Shown here in pieces: positions 44,054 to 56,205 of a stretch of 64,000 bases of DNA. The notes beneath the pieces were generated by a model that did no database searches, was not told the origin of the DNA, and saw nothing but the letters and a program-made list of their open reading frames with translations. Where the stretch lies: NCBI GenBank assembly GCA_036346225.1, contig JARFIW010000170.1:9052501-9116500 (forward strand), written 5' to 3'. The position numbers and the translations under genes were made by a program. Within the stretch, counting starts at the first letter, position 1, and each line of letters starts with the position of its first letter. The DNA comes from Platerodrilus igneus (lineage: Eukaryota; Arthropoda; Insecta; Coleoptera; Lycidae).

Positions 44054-44560
44054 TGTAACGATAATTAAAAAGTATATGAAACATTCAAGAAAGTACGCTT
44101 ATCCGATTTTGCTAAAGCGGTCTCATATCTGTCTAACGGTAGGAAAGGATGATTCTCAGGTATCATAATATAATTTATTAATATAGGTATAATAGTACAA
44201 CAGAGTTGTTCTCGAAAGGTTTGAAGACTCGCGCTCTAGGTTTCTCTGTATTTTTCTTGAACAGAGAATTATTGTATAAAGTGCGAACCCTGGCAATAGA
44301 TAAGTATTAGTTTAAATTCCATCCTAATAAACGTTCGAAGTACATAAATTAATGTAAATATAAATTCGTTTTCGTGATATAAATGTGTTAGATAAATAAA
44401 TTACAGTAGAGTTTAATTCGTTGTATGTAAAAGATTAAATTATTGGCTACAAATAGTGATTAACCTGGTGCCAATGTAAACAATACTCCGTAACTAACTG
44501 TGACTGTGAAGAATAATTAGTAGACTAGTATTTACTGGAAATAAAGGAAAATTAAAAACA
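44054..44560 (+). repeat. 3' LTR of the macrodomain-bearing Gypsy element
   Basis: It starts TGTAACGATAATTAAAAAGT directly after the purine tract and ends AAATTAAAAACA. It is about 30 bases longer than the 5' LTR because of an insertion near 44165-44190. Confidence 0.82.
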
Positions 44561-45139
44561 CTATTATCGTTCCACAACAACGCTTGAGGGTAGGATAGCA
44601 ACAGGATCTATTCCGTTGTGATTTACTTCATATTTCGTTGTTATATCATTGGAAGTGGTGAAAAAGCATAAAGGGCTCCGTGGAATGTCAGATTTGCGTG
44701 TAACTTTTAAAAAACGGTCTCGGATTTGATTTCCGACATGGATCGTTTGAAAAATTGTGGATGAACTTTTTCACAAAAATATGCCCTTTTTAGAATGAGG
44801 TAAATGAGTTTGTCAAGCATGATAAGAATACGTACTTTGCTTGGTATGACACGGGTTTAAATTCTAAATTTCCAGATAGGAAATCTCACCTACAAGCTTA
44901 ATTCGTTCGGTGGGGCATTGGAGGCAAAAAACTTACTGTAATAAGCATCGCCACTTGAAGTCTTCAAAAATATTTAAGGTATTTACAGAAATATACAGAT
45001 CATTTTTTATTGGCTCGAATTTCTAAGCTTTCTGAGTAACATGGGAGATTACTGCTATTACCTGCTTCTGCTCGAATTAGGTTCTGTTATCAATGATTTT
45101 TGGCAACACTTAACACCATTTGTTATTTGTGCCAATCCA

Positions 45140-45400
45140 TGTCATCAGTTTGTTCGTCTAATTTCGCTGCAATCCCAAAGATCCTTCTCCACCAGAAGTA
45201 GCAAAACAAATAAAGAGAATTTTAATGAGAAATAAGATTGTAGGAAAAACTCTTATAAGGCCATAAAAACCCCATCTTAAAAGTTTGTAGTAGTTAAACA
45301 ATTGCAGCTATTAAGGCATTCATATCTTATTTTAATTGCTTTCCAAATAAAAAAGCAGTTGTTCCGAAAAACAAACCGAAGACAGAAGAAACTATAGTGC
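45140..45400 (+). repeat. Dispersed repeat family, partial copy A
   Basis: It shares AAAGATCCTTCT-CC-AGAA, a CATAAAAACCCC-TCTTAAAAGTTT stretch and a TTTAAT-GCTTTCCAAA stretch with 50860-51020. The family is unnamed. A third piece at 47230-47335 continues the homology from CTACATCTGGATGTG onward. Confidence 0.5.
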
Positions 45401-47229
45401 GTTGTGTTACGCTAGCTATAAATTAGATGCGAACGGAAAAATTTAATTTTGAAGGGACAGAATAAAAATGAACACATTCTGTATAATAGATTTCACGAAT
45501 AATTAATTTTAATTAAACATGATATTTCAAATTTGTTTCTATAAAGCTCATTCCGCTAATAAGGTATAACATTATTTCTTTCAAATACATTGTAAACGTA
45601 ATAATCCAGGACGATGATTTATTTTAAAAAGAAACCCACCAAGTATACATTAATGAAATAAATAAATACTTGAGAAACGCAGAATCATATTTGAAACATA
45701 GTCAAACGTTCAAGGACAACTTGTAATAACAATGCAAGGTACATACATCTAGATTGAAATTGTGACATTGTATTAACGGATGCTAAACGCAATTAATAAA
45801 ATTTTATAGAGGGAGAAATGCGATATAACAACTAAGCAAAACAGTTGAAAGTTAAGTTCGGAAAAGTTCAAAAAGTTAATTAGAACCGTCATACGGGTAA
45901 GTAATAAGGGTTGGAATGAGAACAGATTAAAATTTAGTAAATGAAACAGAGCTCCAAGATGCGACTGTGAATTCCCGCAGGGGATAAATATGCAGCGCCC
46001 GACACAGGGTTGAACTACGCTTGCAATGGCAGGGTATATTTCACGCACGGAGGATGTGATGGATTTAATGTCATTACGCCCAGTTGAAAATGGAGTTAAG
46101 ACCTAGAGTGTTCACTCCTCTAATATTTTGAATTTTGTGTTGGTTGTGTTAAAAGAGCTGTGTTAGATGGGAACGAAAATTGGAAATACTTATGGTTTCG
46201 GGAGATTCTTTAACTTAAAACTATCATTAAAAAAGTGAGTAAATGAGCTATTAGGTTTATACTTTTTAATTATATACATGCGATGCTAAATGTAAACGGG
46301 TTGGTATTCATGTAGTAAGAAATGAATCGAAAGTGAAAGTACAAAGTTTGTTAAAAGATGACATAACGACGGAACAAGTTTGGTTAAATTTAAGTATGTA
46401 TAATGTTATCGTGCAAGGAAGTCTTAAACATTTAAAAATTTTAAGGAATATGAACCTAATGATTTTAAATTATTTTGAATTGACAATGAAATACTTTCCA
46501 TGTTGGTTATTAGCATATCCAGAAGTGTGATTTAGAATGTTATTTAATTCTATATAAGAAACGGGAAATTTAGAGTGATACTATTATTGATGAATTTGAT
46601 TTAACGTTAGTTCTTTAGCATTTCTTTTAGTAATACCTAACCAGTTTACAGTTAAGAAATTAGGTTTATAAAGGAAAGTATATTTGTACGTATATTGCAA
46701 GTGTTTAATGTCAATAGAAGTTAAGTGTTGGTTGAATTTTATTTGTATTTAATTAAATAATTATGTCATTATAAAAGGATAACGTCACCCCTATAATGGA
46801 GCCGTTCTTAGAAAATGCATTTTATTTTATAGCATTTTACACCATTTATATGACAAAATTGAATGAGTATTTTTGTGGTATTTTGGAGAACTGTAGAGTA
46901 TAACGTAATAAATTTAGAAAATCAGAAGCAAAGAAGATCTATGCGGAATAAATGTCCTCTGTGTAGGGATATTATCGAAGAAATTGCAGAGACAAGACGG
47001 TTTGACGCACCTTAATTATGACAAGAAAAATGGCCTTTCAGGGAAAGAGATTAGTGGTTTGTTTGTATTTCGGCCATTTTATTATTTTTGTTTTTACTTT
47101 ATTATTTTTTTCCATAAGAACCTACTGTAGCACCATCATAGTTAGCCGGTGCACCCTTAAATTGTTACAACATCTGCGACCTTTCAGAGCAAATCTAAAT
47201 TTATAATGTCTTACTCACTTCACTCATAA

Positions 47230-47335
47230 CAAAACTTACCTACATCTGGATGTGCAAATCCTAAAGCAAAAATTGCGTCAAATTGTTATCAAATCAGAAA
47301 AATCCAAGGTACCATCCGTAATAAAGGGCCATTCA
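47230..47335 (+). repeat. Dispersed repeat family, partial copy B
   Basis: ACCTACATCTGGATGTGCAA, AAAGCAAAAA and ATCAAATCAGAAAA-type stretches match 51088-51180, ending in CCGTAATAAA against CTGTAATAAA. Together with copy A it shows that the full unit is at least 370 bp. Confidence 0.5.
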
Positions 47336-49648
47336 GATTTTTCTAACAGAACTTTTATCGTTACTGCTGACGAGGTAGTATAGGCTTCACCCTATATGTT
47401 TGATCTGTTGATCCGTCGTCTCATGTCAGTCCCTTCCTATTTAACATATCTTCCTACCTTTTAATGAATGTGATTAGATTTTGAACACCAATATCACCAC
47501 GCATAATAATGTGGTATCGTACTCCAGTAATTTCACGAATCAGAATCTCAAAAGTGGGAAATTATTTCTCTCGAGTTTTCACTTTTTCTTCGAATAATCG
47601 GCTATCGAAACTATGCCTTCCGTTATACAGCTAATGGCTTATGCTATCTTTAAGGTAGAATTTATATCTCCTACAAAAAGTTATGTCAAACTTGGCAAAG
47701 GTATATTCCCTAACTAAAAGCCCATCCTAATTAGTTCAGTCTACGTAAATATACATTGTAAAATACATCAAACATAAATTATAGTTCGGGATAAATTAAT
47801 TTGTTATAAGTATTTTAGGTTCCGGTGTGTGATGAGCATGCGGTGGATTGCTGTTGTTGAGTTAGAGCGTAGATTAAGGGTTAAGAAGACCAGAAGTTTA
47901 GCAATTAGTATTTGTTACGCTTTTTGGCGTCACAAGCCTTATTTTAATAATTAAACGACAGGGATTTCCAATCCTACGTTCAGTCTCCTGCTGACCGCCA
48001 CCGCTCTGTGTTTTAATATCCCAAAATTTAAATATGCCTCGGCTAGCTCCGTCTAATTCACACAGAATGTACAACGTTACGATAACAAATAATTTACCCT
48101 CCTTTTTATCTAATACTTTTCCTGCTTTGAATGAGAAAAACGAAATCGACTAATATTTGTATAATGAGAAAGAAAAAAAATCATATACACTTCACAGTTT
48201 AATATGTTTTACTGTATGACAAAATAAACCCCCAAATCCAATAATAATGATTTTTAAATTGCTTATCCCCAAAATTATAGCTCCCTTTCCTTATTTTACA
48301 GCCAGCAAAAATGACACTGTACTCTAGTGGAATATCTTTGAACGTTCAAGACCTTTCCCATCTATTTTGTGCTCCTTTGCGTAGATTTAAATCAATATTT
48401 TTATTCGGATTTCTCCCCAGTAATATCAATTTATTTAGTTTCCAAATTTTACCCTGTTCAATCAATAATCACACATTTCTTCGTTTTACCGAATATTTAC
48501 CTAATCTTTTCCCAGTCTTTTCTTACATTTACTTAGAGTTGCTGAGATTTTTAGTTTCACTTAGATACACTCAGATTTTTGTAGTCACACTTAGATTTCT
48601 AGTCTCTTCTTAGTATTACTTGGAGCCCTAAATTATAAATATTTAAAATTAATTAATTAATAAATAATAATAAAAACACACGTTTTCCAGCAAACGGCGA
48701 AACTTGTCTCATATATTTCTCACTATTATATATTTTAAAATTTTCTAACACCACTTTCACAAATATTTAATTATTTTAATTTTAATATTCACTCGTTGCG
48801 TAAATTCTTGGCTATAAGTAATGTGAATTGTGCTCAGTTTGAATGAAGACTGCCTGCTTATCAAAATCGCGTGTTATATAAGCAACGCCCCATCTAAAAT
48901 TTATTGGTTATCGGCGTTGTTTCTTCAAAGTTTACGACCAGCCATAAGATGTTTTGAATACTTTGGGCTTTTACAGGTATACGTCTGATAATAGTTCGTC
49001 GGAACGATGTCTTGGTCACGTAGGATACCGGTTGATTTCTATTATGTATTTATTCTTGACCGTCTGTTTTGATGTTATTACAGGAATTTCTAATTCGCCT
49101 TGGCACCTAGTTTAACTTATGGCTTTTGTTTGTCTAGATAATACTCTGGGTTTTGTATTAACTCCATGTAGAAAATCACGCAGATGAAATAACCCAAATT
49201 AGCATATTTCTATTTACATTCTGCGTTTCCAAAACGTATTTATTTCGAAAGATGCATTTATTATCAGAACGCTTTACTATCTTCTTTCACTATCGTCTGT
49301 TTAATTTTAATAGGAATTGTATCATGATTTTCTAGCTTTTATGCATTTAACGCGTATCTATTTACAATTTATGAATGCTTTTTGGTTTAAGATAAGTTTT
49401 ATTGCGTGTAGAGTTATTTCTTTTGCTGAATGTGTATTTATTTTTGAAGGATATGCATCCCAGTATTACTTAAAGTCAGTTGCGATCCTTATACAGGGTA
49501 TTAAATGTTTGCTTTTTGCATAATATGCAAATTACGTATTTTTCATGATAAATAAATATAGTTTCCTAACTTCTAGTACTATTTACATGTATTGTGTGAT
49601 CATTGTGACTCAATATACCTCTAAACAACCCTCTTATCATAGTATTAT

Positions 49649-50076
49649 ATATATATATATATATATTATTATTATTATTATTATTATTATTTTCACTTCT
49701 TGACCTTCAAAATATATAAATATACTTTTCTTGGGTATCAGGTCAAATTAAAATCACTAACTCAATCCATTTATTTTATTACTTCTAACGTTTCAACCCT
49801 AATTGCGGGTTTTTTTCAATGACATAGTTCTATAAAAACATTACATTAAAAGTTTAAAAACTTAGCAGTTATCATCCCACCTTTTGAATGGAAACATACA
49901 ACTTGTTTCCATTCAAAAGGTGGGATGATAACTGCAAGGTTTTAAACTTTTAATGTAATGTTTTTATAGAACTATGTCATTGAAAAACACCCGCAATTAG
50001 GGTTGAAACGTTTGAAGTGATAAAATAAATGGATCGAGTTAGTGATTTTAATTTGACCTAATACCCAAAAAAAGTA

Positions 50077-50118
<42 letters not shown>
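49649..50118. repeat. 0.4-kb near-perfect palindrome (Penelope-like ends head to head)
   Basis: Arms of about 185 bp (about 49705-49889 and 49899-50105) are reverse complements with few mismatches, around the centre GGAAACATACAACTTGTTTCC. Both outer ends run into AT/TTA microsatellites. Each arm holds the motif CAACGTTT-type complement: read outward, TTGAAAAA, stem AACCC/GGGTT around GCAATTA, then GAAACGTT. It is flanked by CACTAACTC and GGTCAAATTA blocks. Such stem-GAAACGTT motifs occur at Penelope-like element ends. Confidence 0.75.
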
Positions 50119-50121
<3 letters not shown>

Positions 50122-50809
50122 TTTGGATAATTATTGCATAAGACAAGTTAATTAATACTGAAATTTTAGTGAATAATATGAAATAATAACTTATACTTTT
50201 ATGCAAAGCCCAAATGATCATGTCAAATCGAACTAGTAATTAGAAAACGCAAAGGCCGCAAAAACCTAAGATACAGGTTTGAATCCTGTCCGCGATCTTA
50301 TATTTTCCATCTATCAATTTATTTTCCGTCCATAAAATAATTCGAGATCCCTTCGGCAAACTTCGGAAAGATTTAAGACTGCAAACTAAAGTTAGCTTTG
50401 TGTCGTTTTCTTTATCTAATATACAATTAACTTACGGAAAGGTTGACTAAGCCAAAAAAGGAGATTTTTTATTTATTTCAGCCAGCACAAATGTCATGTG
50501 AACTTTCTTTAATGCCGAGACGATGGGATCATAGACGCGCCAGCGCGGTACATTATTAATCAAAAACAAATGAATCAAGAAACTGTAATAATTTTTGATT
50601 ACGAAGTGTTGTTAATATCATTTCTAATCTTTTAGAACTGCCATAATGAATTTGGCAACCTTCGAGTATAAACAATACATGACACAGAAATAATCCTTCT
50701 TTAGATAAAGAATGTATGTAATTAAGGACTTAATCCTACCTATTGGTGGAATTTACTAATACCGAAACTATTAAAATGGAATATGATTATAAACATTTCA
50801 AAGGAACGT

Positions 50810-51180
50810 CACTAACTCTGTCAGTTTCGATACTCACTCTTATATCAAATATTTTTGCATTCCGAAAGATCCTTCTTCCCAGAAAGTGCAAAGTAAAAAC
50901 AGAGTTTTGGCTAGAAATTAGATTATCAGCATAGCTCATAAAAAAACCATAAACCCGTCTTAAAAGTTTATACTGGCATTAATAATTATCTTTAATGCTT
51001 TACAAACAAAAATAATTATTTTACGAGTTTACGCCGGATATAAAATGGCAGCTGCTCAGAAAACAAATTGAAAATACAGAGAAGAAAATTATCTACATCT
51101 GGATGTGTAAATTTTAAAGCAAAAACCGTATCAAATCGCTATTAAAACAGAAAAGACTGACTCTACCGCCTGTAATAAAA
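50810..51180 (+). repeat. Dispersed repeat family, longest copy
   Basis: It contains the homologous stretches of both partial copies in one piece. It shows neither obvious terminal repeats nor target duplication; class unknown. Confidence 0.5.
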
Positions 51181-51919
51181 ATTGAAATGCAACATGTATT
51201 TATACAGAAGCCAAGTATTTAACGCTAATACTAATTGAAAACATACAGCTTGTCCATACGCTATTATAATATTAATAAATTTTTACACACATGCTTTTAT
51301 TTAAATAATTAAAGGTAACAGCATTTCCGGTAACCTGACAAGTACAAGATTAAATCTTCAGCCAGTATTATCTAATGCAACGGAACGCGCAAATGACACA
51401 TGCGTTGCATAACAAAACAGGGATATAAAAACTTACAACAAGCTAATTAAATCCTTAATTGGTTATAAATATGTATAACATTCTTTGCTGGTGCATTTAC
51501 AGTATTATATGTACTGCATTAACGGGTTAGCAAGTATATTGAGCCATATGTTATATTAAGAATGCTCATTTCACGGCAAAACGAACTTTTCGTTATTACG
51601 CTAAGGACTATTTTTAAAAATACAAGAAAAGAAGAATATTACAACATAACACTAAAACCTTAAAATGAAAAATGAGTACAAATTGTAGTAAAAATTATTT
51701 ATAAATATGATAGCGAAGTAAGAGAAGTCCAATTAAATAAATTCCTTATCCAATACAACAATAACTTGGCAAATACTTACTACCTTTGCAATGATATTAC
51801 ATGCTTAGTTTATGCAACGAAATGACTGTACAAACATGGGGCACCTAATAGATAGATTTGTGTTCCATTTTTTAAGTGAGGGGAATAACTGTGCTGCAGC
51901 ATCAACACTCCTCTCACTA

Positions 51920-52015
51920 TATCTTAATATTCTTTGGGAAGTAAACCACTGATAGTTGTTAAAATCGTCTTTATTTACGTTTCGATCCATGACCTAGGAT
52001 CGTTGTCAAAATAAT
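51920..52015 (-). repeat. Second copy of the GATCGAAACGTAAA tail repeat
   Basis: It matches 21175-21275, including TTAAACCACT-type sequence and the exact string ACGTTTCGATCCATGACCTA followed by GGATCGTTGTCAAAA. On the minus strand this forms TTGACAA, stem CGATCC/GGATCG, GAAACGTAAA. Both copies end just after TTGTCAAAA, so this is probably the true element end. Confidence 0.6.
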
Positions 52016-52699
52016 AAAAATTTCAGTGTGACATTTATGACATAAATTTGAAGGTGACTATGGTTTATTAATGTTTGATACATTTGGTTTGAATACATTA
52101 GGTGAAAATTTTAAAGTTTAGAAGAACGAGTGCCTTCAATTTGTGTTGCGCCCTGGGGGCGACTTTGAGGTAGCCAATACGCTGAACGTGAAATTAGCTG
52201 ATTAATTTTTATATAATCAAATTTCATATAAATTCAATAACTTGAAGATTGGAAAACATTATAAAATATTATTATCAACAGAAAGGTACCATTATTCTTG
52301 GGACTTTGAAGTCCTTGAATGAATAAATGTATTACTTAATAGTGAAATGTAACTTTTAGATCGATATACTAAGAAATAATACAAAATAATAATTGTATTT
52401 AATTTAACCGCTACAGCTATCTTGCACATGCGCATATTATCTTGGATCCTCGTGCAATCTTTTTCATCGTCATGTGTTCCTGCTTAGAGACACTCGTGTC
52501 TAATCTACTGCATATATCACTAGTTCGTCGGTTTTACCCAAAAACTACAATTTTCCCTAATCACTATTTTTACTTTCCACTGGGCGTCTGATTATCGGTA
52601 ACCGGAAATCAAGAAGCAAAGGGCGCTACCTACCCACGACACTCCGACGCTTGGCAGCTGAGAATCGATGGTTGTATAGTTCCCTACTATAGTGTTCCT

Positions 52700-53485
52700 T
52701 GTTATAGGACAACGGTAGTTAAAATTTAAAGTTCGATAATTACAACACCGGTAGCATGGTATAAGAGACACTATCACAGTTGGCAGCACCAAATCTTATA
52801 CGGATTTCGGCGCGGTTCAACTACTGATGATGTCATCAATATTACGTAATACTACGCAAATTTAAATAATTCAAAAACAAGGAAATAAGCGCATGCAAAT
52901 TAAGTAACGAATTACTTACATTAGGTATCCTGTTTCCGCCTGAAATCGCGCTCCGGTAGGCTTCTAACCACTCCAGTCGGGGCTCCTCCCGGCGGAATTA
53001 AAGATGATACGCTGACGCTACCAAATGCGTACAAATCAGCACCGGCTAGCTGCGGTAGACATGGAGGACATCCACAGGCATGAAGTTCGAAAGTCCTTAG
53101 GTGGCGGTAGATTTGTACCTATGTAGGGATTTGGCAGGAAGGAGGTAAAGGTAGACAAACAAAAAGATAATTAGAGAAGGAACTACATAGGTAAACCCTA
53201 AAGATACGTTACCAAAGATAGAAACGTGCACTTAACACGACGATATCAGGTAAAAAGCCACGTTATCGCAAGAGAAGCGGAGAACTCTCCCACCCCATTG
53301 TCTAGTATTGCCCTAACCCTCTAGGGATATGCACTCTTGCGCAAACTCACTACTATTACGTACGGAAGTACCGCCCAGTTCATTTAACAGTTCCCGCGTA
53401 CCGCGTATTTGAAAATTATGGCGGGAAACTTCCGTATATCAAAAAACTTAACATAAAATGTTAAAGTGACCCTTGGCACGTAACA
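52700..53485 (-). repeat. 3' LTR (leftmost) of the young Gypsy element
   Basis: Read on the minus strand it runs from TGTTACGTGCCAAGG to GTCCTATAACA. A TATA-type CCGTATAAGATTTGG lies near 52793-52807 (minus strand) after a TGATGACATCATCA element, a CRE/AP-1-like palindrome, suggesting the promoter and start region. Confidence 0.92.
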
Positions 53486-56205
53486 ATCGCGACAAAGCCA
53501 CAAAAGAAAAACTTACAAAAAGAAAAAGTCTGTTAGCACAGTAACAGCTTAAAATCTAAGTCCTAACTACCCTACATAAACCCTAACTTAAAACCTACAA
53601 AATGTTTATATAAGGCGCCACCTGGTTTTTTCGACCGATAACACGTCTACCGAAGTACCAGGAAACGGAATAGGTAGCCCGATAGTCTTTGACTACACTA
53701 ATTACCGACAGCACAAATTTGTCGGGGAGCATGAAACACTACTTAAACTAAAACAGGTGCGACAAATCGCCTAACCTATCTAAACCTATCTAACTAAAGC
53801 TAACATAAAAGTTCTTATGTGCAAACACACATGAGTGTTGCATAGAAACTATTCTTCCTTTGGCAAGAAGTGCCCAAATTTAAAAAATGTTCCTGGAGTG
53901 CGTCACTCTGCACTCTAGCAAATTTTGTTACTAGTACTTTGGTTTTCTAATGATGCACATTTAAAACTTGTCCATGACATAGTTGTGAATCAACAAATTT
54001 ACCAAAAGTACCACCTACTAAATCCTTATATGCTAACCTGACAAATTACATTTCTAAATCGGGTTAGCTTTTTCACTTAAATTTCAGAGAAAAATAATTC
54101 CACGTCTGGTCATATATACCACACGTTAGGACGATAAAAGATAAGATAAGATCTCAAATTGATGTTAAAGATAGTAGATAAGATAATGTTATTAAGCTTA
54201 AGTTGTTATCCTCAAAGGTAATGAATAAGATAACGGTATTAAGCTTTAGTTATTATTTGAGATACTAGATAAGATAACACGATATTAAGTTAAAGTGATT
54301 ATAAGAGATAGTAGGTAACATGAATTTAAACAGAAGTTATTACTAAAGATAACCGGTAAGATAACGCGAAATAACTCGAAGTTATTCCTAACGGTAGTCG
54401 GTAAGATAACGATAAATTAAACCAAAATTATTACTAACGGTAGTCGGTAAGATAACGATACTAAACTAAAGTTATTACCAAAGGTAATCAATAAGATAAC
54501 GATATTAAACCTAAAGGTATTATCGAAGATAATAAAGAAGACAAAGATATTGGCCTAGTTATTACCCAAGACAATGATAACAACAAAAGAGTGGCTCCAG
54601 TAGAGCCGTTGAAATGGGATTGACCCGTGCCCTCTTAAAAGAGAAACCTGTGAAGCAGGTCCGTTCGCAAGAACAGCACGGGGGACCGGCAAAGACATTT
54701 GGGTGCATTCCTGCACCCAGCGTTGATCGATATCGGTGAACTATCACCCGATATCCACTCGGTATATAACGATATACACATTCACTCACACATTCACACA
54801 CTCATACATACCTTCACTGCCAGAGCCCATGCACTGACAGCGGCACCGCATGACCCCACGAAAGATTCGCAGAGACATGGTCCAGGTGTCTGTGGAAACC
54901 TCCCGCGCAACCACACGGTGACTAACAGAAATGAAAAGGCAGTAGAAATAGGAAAGGTAAAAGAAGGAGGTTGGTTTTGGAGTGCATAAGAGGCACCTCC
55001 AGGTAGAAGAAAGTAGAGGAAGGGCTCGCATTGAGCAAAAGCGACAGAGGGAAAGGTGGATAGCAAAGCGCTACTCAACCAGCCAGTGTGGTCAGTAGCT
55101 CGGAATGAGGGAACATCATTCTTATGTGGCAGACGGGTGTTCCGGGACAAGAACAGGTCCACCGAAAGAAGAATAAGGCATAGCGGAGATAGCGGGTTAA
55201 GAAAAAAGTATAGTTTTTGGACAAGCGTCCAAGAGAAGGTAGAGAGTTGTCCTTATAAAACACAGCGTAGTCTGAAGGACCACCTGCGATATTGATCCGA
55301 CAAGATAAGATATATCATATGTTGACATTCACTAGGCTCCTAAGAGAACTAGTGCGATCATTTTCCTAACGAGTGCATTGACTACGATAAGAAAATCAGA
55401 CAAAGGTAGACACGACAACTTAAAAGTATCGTTACAGATACAAACACACAAAAAGAAACTGTTTTAAGGTAGTATTTCATAACGGTAGCACCCTAAACAC
55501 ACAAAAATGCCCAATTATAAGCAGTTAAATACAGATTCGCTGTCCCAATATGCTAAAACAACCGAGAATATAATAAGATAACAATAAAAAGCAATAGCAC
55601 CTCACCACAAGGTTCAATAAAAAACAATGAAAAAAAATGTTTATAAGTTATGTAGATTTAGTAGAAAAGGAAAGAAATAATGATGTAGTACAATGTAGGC
55701 GACTGCAATAATTCAGAAGAAAAACACATGGAATAGGCAATCCTAGTTCTTGCAACTGCGAATATGAACTATTTCTTTCAATGGCATAGATCGCGCGTGT
55801 CCTATGTGAGCCCAAAGAAGAAAGCATTCACTCAACATCAGCTAAAACCAATCATAAAAATTCAATGAGTTATTTCAACCAAAGTTACGACAATTACCAC
55901 ACAAAATTAAATGACGTAAGAAAAATACTAAAACCAAATAATATGCAGTAGGAAGAGTTCGAGGGTTGATTAAATGAAACGACAGAGTTATATTTGGGGG
56001 TGTAGAGAATGAAGTGATATATAACTAACGGTATAGTCAAGGAAAAGTCAACCAAAAGAAAAAGATAGCTAATTTAAGGGAAGTAAAGTTAAACGTGTAA
56101 GAAATTATATACTGTATGAGAGAAGGAATAAGTAATTAAAGATACTAATTGTTAGTGAGAACAAAAAATATTAGGTAAATCGTGAGGAGAATGGAACGTG
56201 AAAAC
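53486..56205 (-). other. 2.7-kb 3' region of the Gypsy element, no env recognised
   Basis: It contains a minisatellite (54117-54560) and a GC-richer stretch (54580-55290) with overlapping frames on both strands; none resembles an envelope protein. A 122-codon minus-strand frame at 54794-55162 is rich in Ser, Leu, Phe and Pro, with no clear signal peptide or fusion motif. The length is unusual for an env-less Gypsy element, so it may be a decayed third ORF or captured sequence. Confidence 0.5.
54117..54560. repeat. Minisatellite of about 50-60 bp AAGATAACG units
   Basis: Some seven to eight diverged units share GGTAAGATAACG, then ATTAAAC or TTAAGC, then AAAGTTATT and ACTAAAGGTAGT-like sequence. 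Their spacing is about 52-60 bases. They lie in the untranslated 3' part of the young Gypsy element. Confidence 0.75.

Larger units (their letters stand above)
40286..44560 (+). mobile_element. Ty3/Gypsy LTR retrotransposon, internally deleted, with macrodomain region
   Basis: Two LTRs of 478 and 507 bp bracket 3.3 kb. Flanks are CTAAT (40281-40285) and CTATT (44561-44565), a 5-bp target duplication with one change. A purine-rich GGATTGGGGGCAGG stands directly before the 3' LTR as polypurine tract. Internally there are gag, RNase H and integrase pieces in order, with protease and most of the RT deleted. A foreign LTR and a macrodomain relic lie between integrase and 3' LTR. LTR divergence is high by eye (over 15%), so the insertion is old. 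Confidence 0.85.
44566..49640. other. 5 kb without recognisable gene; scattered repeat fragments
   Basis: No frame here resembles a known domain. Frames up to 100 codons (48311-48613) are phenylalanine/leucine-rich and look like AT-rich noise. Two pieces (45140-45400 and 47230-47335) belong to a dispersed repeat that is contiguous at 50810-51180. A TGTTACGC string at 47913 could start another LTR but has no convincing end. Confidence 0.45.
50120..52695. other. No gene recognised; contains a dispersed repeat and a Penelope-like tail
   Basis: The only structured pieces are the repeat at 50810-51180 and the tail at 51920-52015. A CAGGTTTGAATCCTG string at about 50274 looks like a tRNA T-arm, but no complete tRNA can be folded around it. 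Short frames at 50743-50934 and 51805-51990 overlap these repeats. Confidence 0.45.

Noticed and set aside
48311..48613. 100-codon frame
   Set aside because: It is Phe/Leu/Ser-rich with no domain, and its codons reflect T-rich composition. The local TTAGATT-type repeats explain its length.
47913..48750. Possible LTR starting TGTTACGC and ending CTAACA
   Set aside because: The start resembles the Gypsy LTR tip, but there is no target duplication and no ordered match to the LTR interior, unlike 42599-43338.
50250..50300. tRNA-like T-arm (CAGGTTTGAATCCTG)
   Set aside because: A B-box-like arm is present, but no matching acceptor stem, D-arm or anticodon arm could be drawn around it. At most it is a tRNA-derived SINE scrap.
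54794..55162. 122-codon minus-strand frame as a possible env
   Set aside because: It shows no signal peptide, cysteine pattern, fusion segment or membrane anchor arrangement. Competing frames exist on the other strand.
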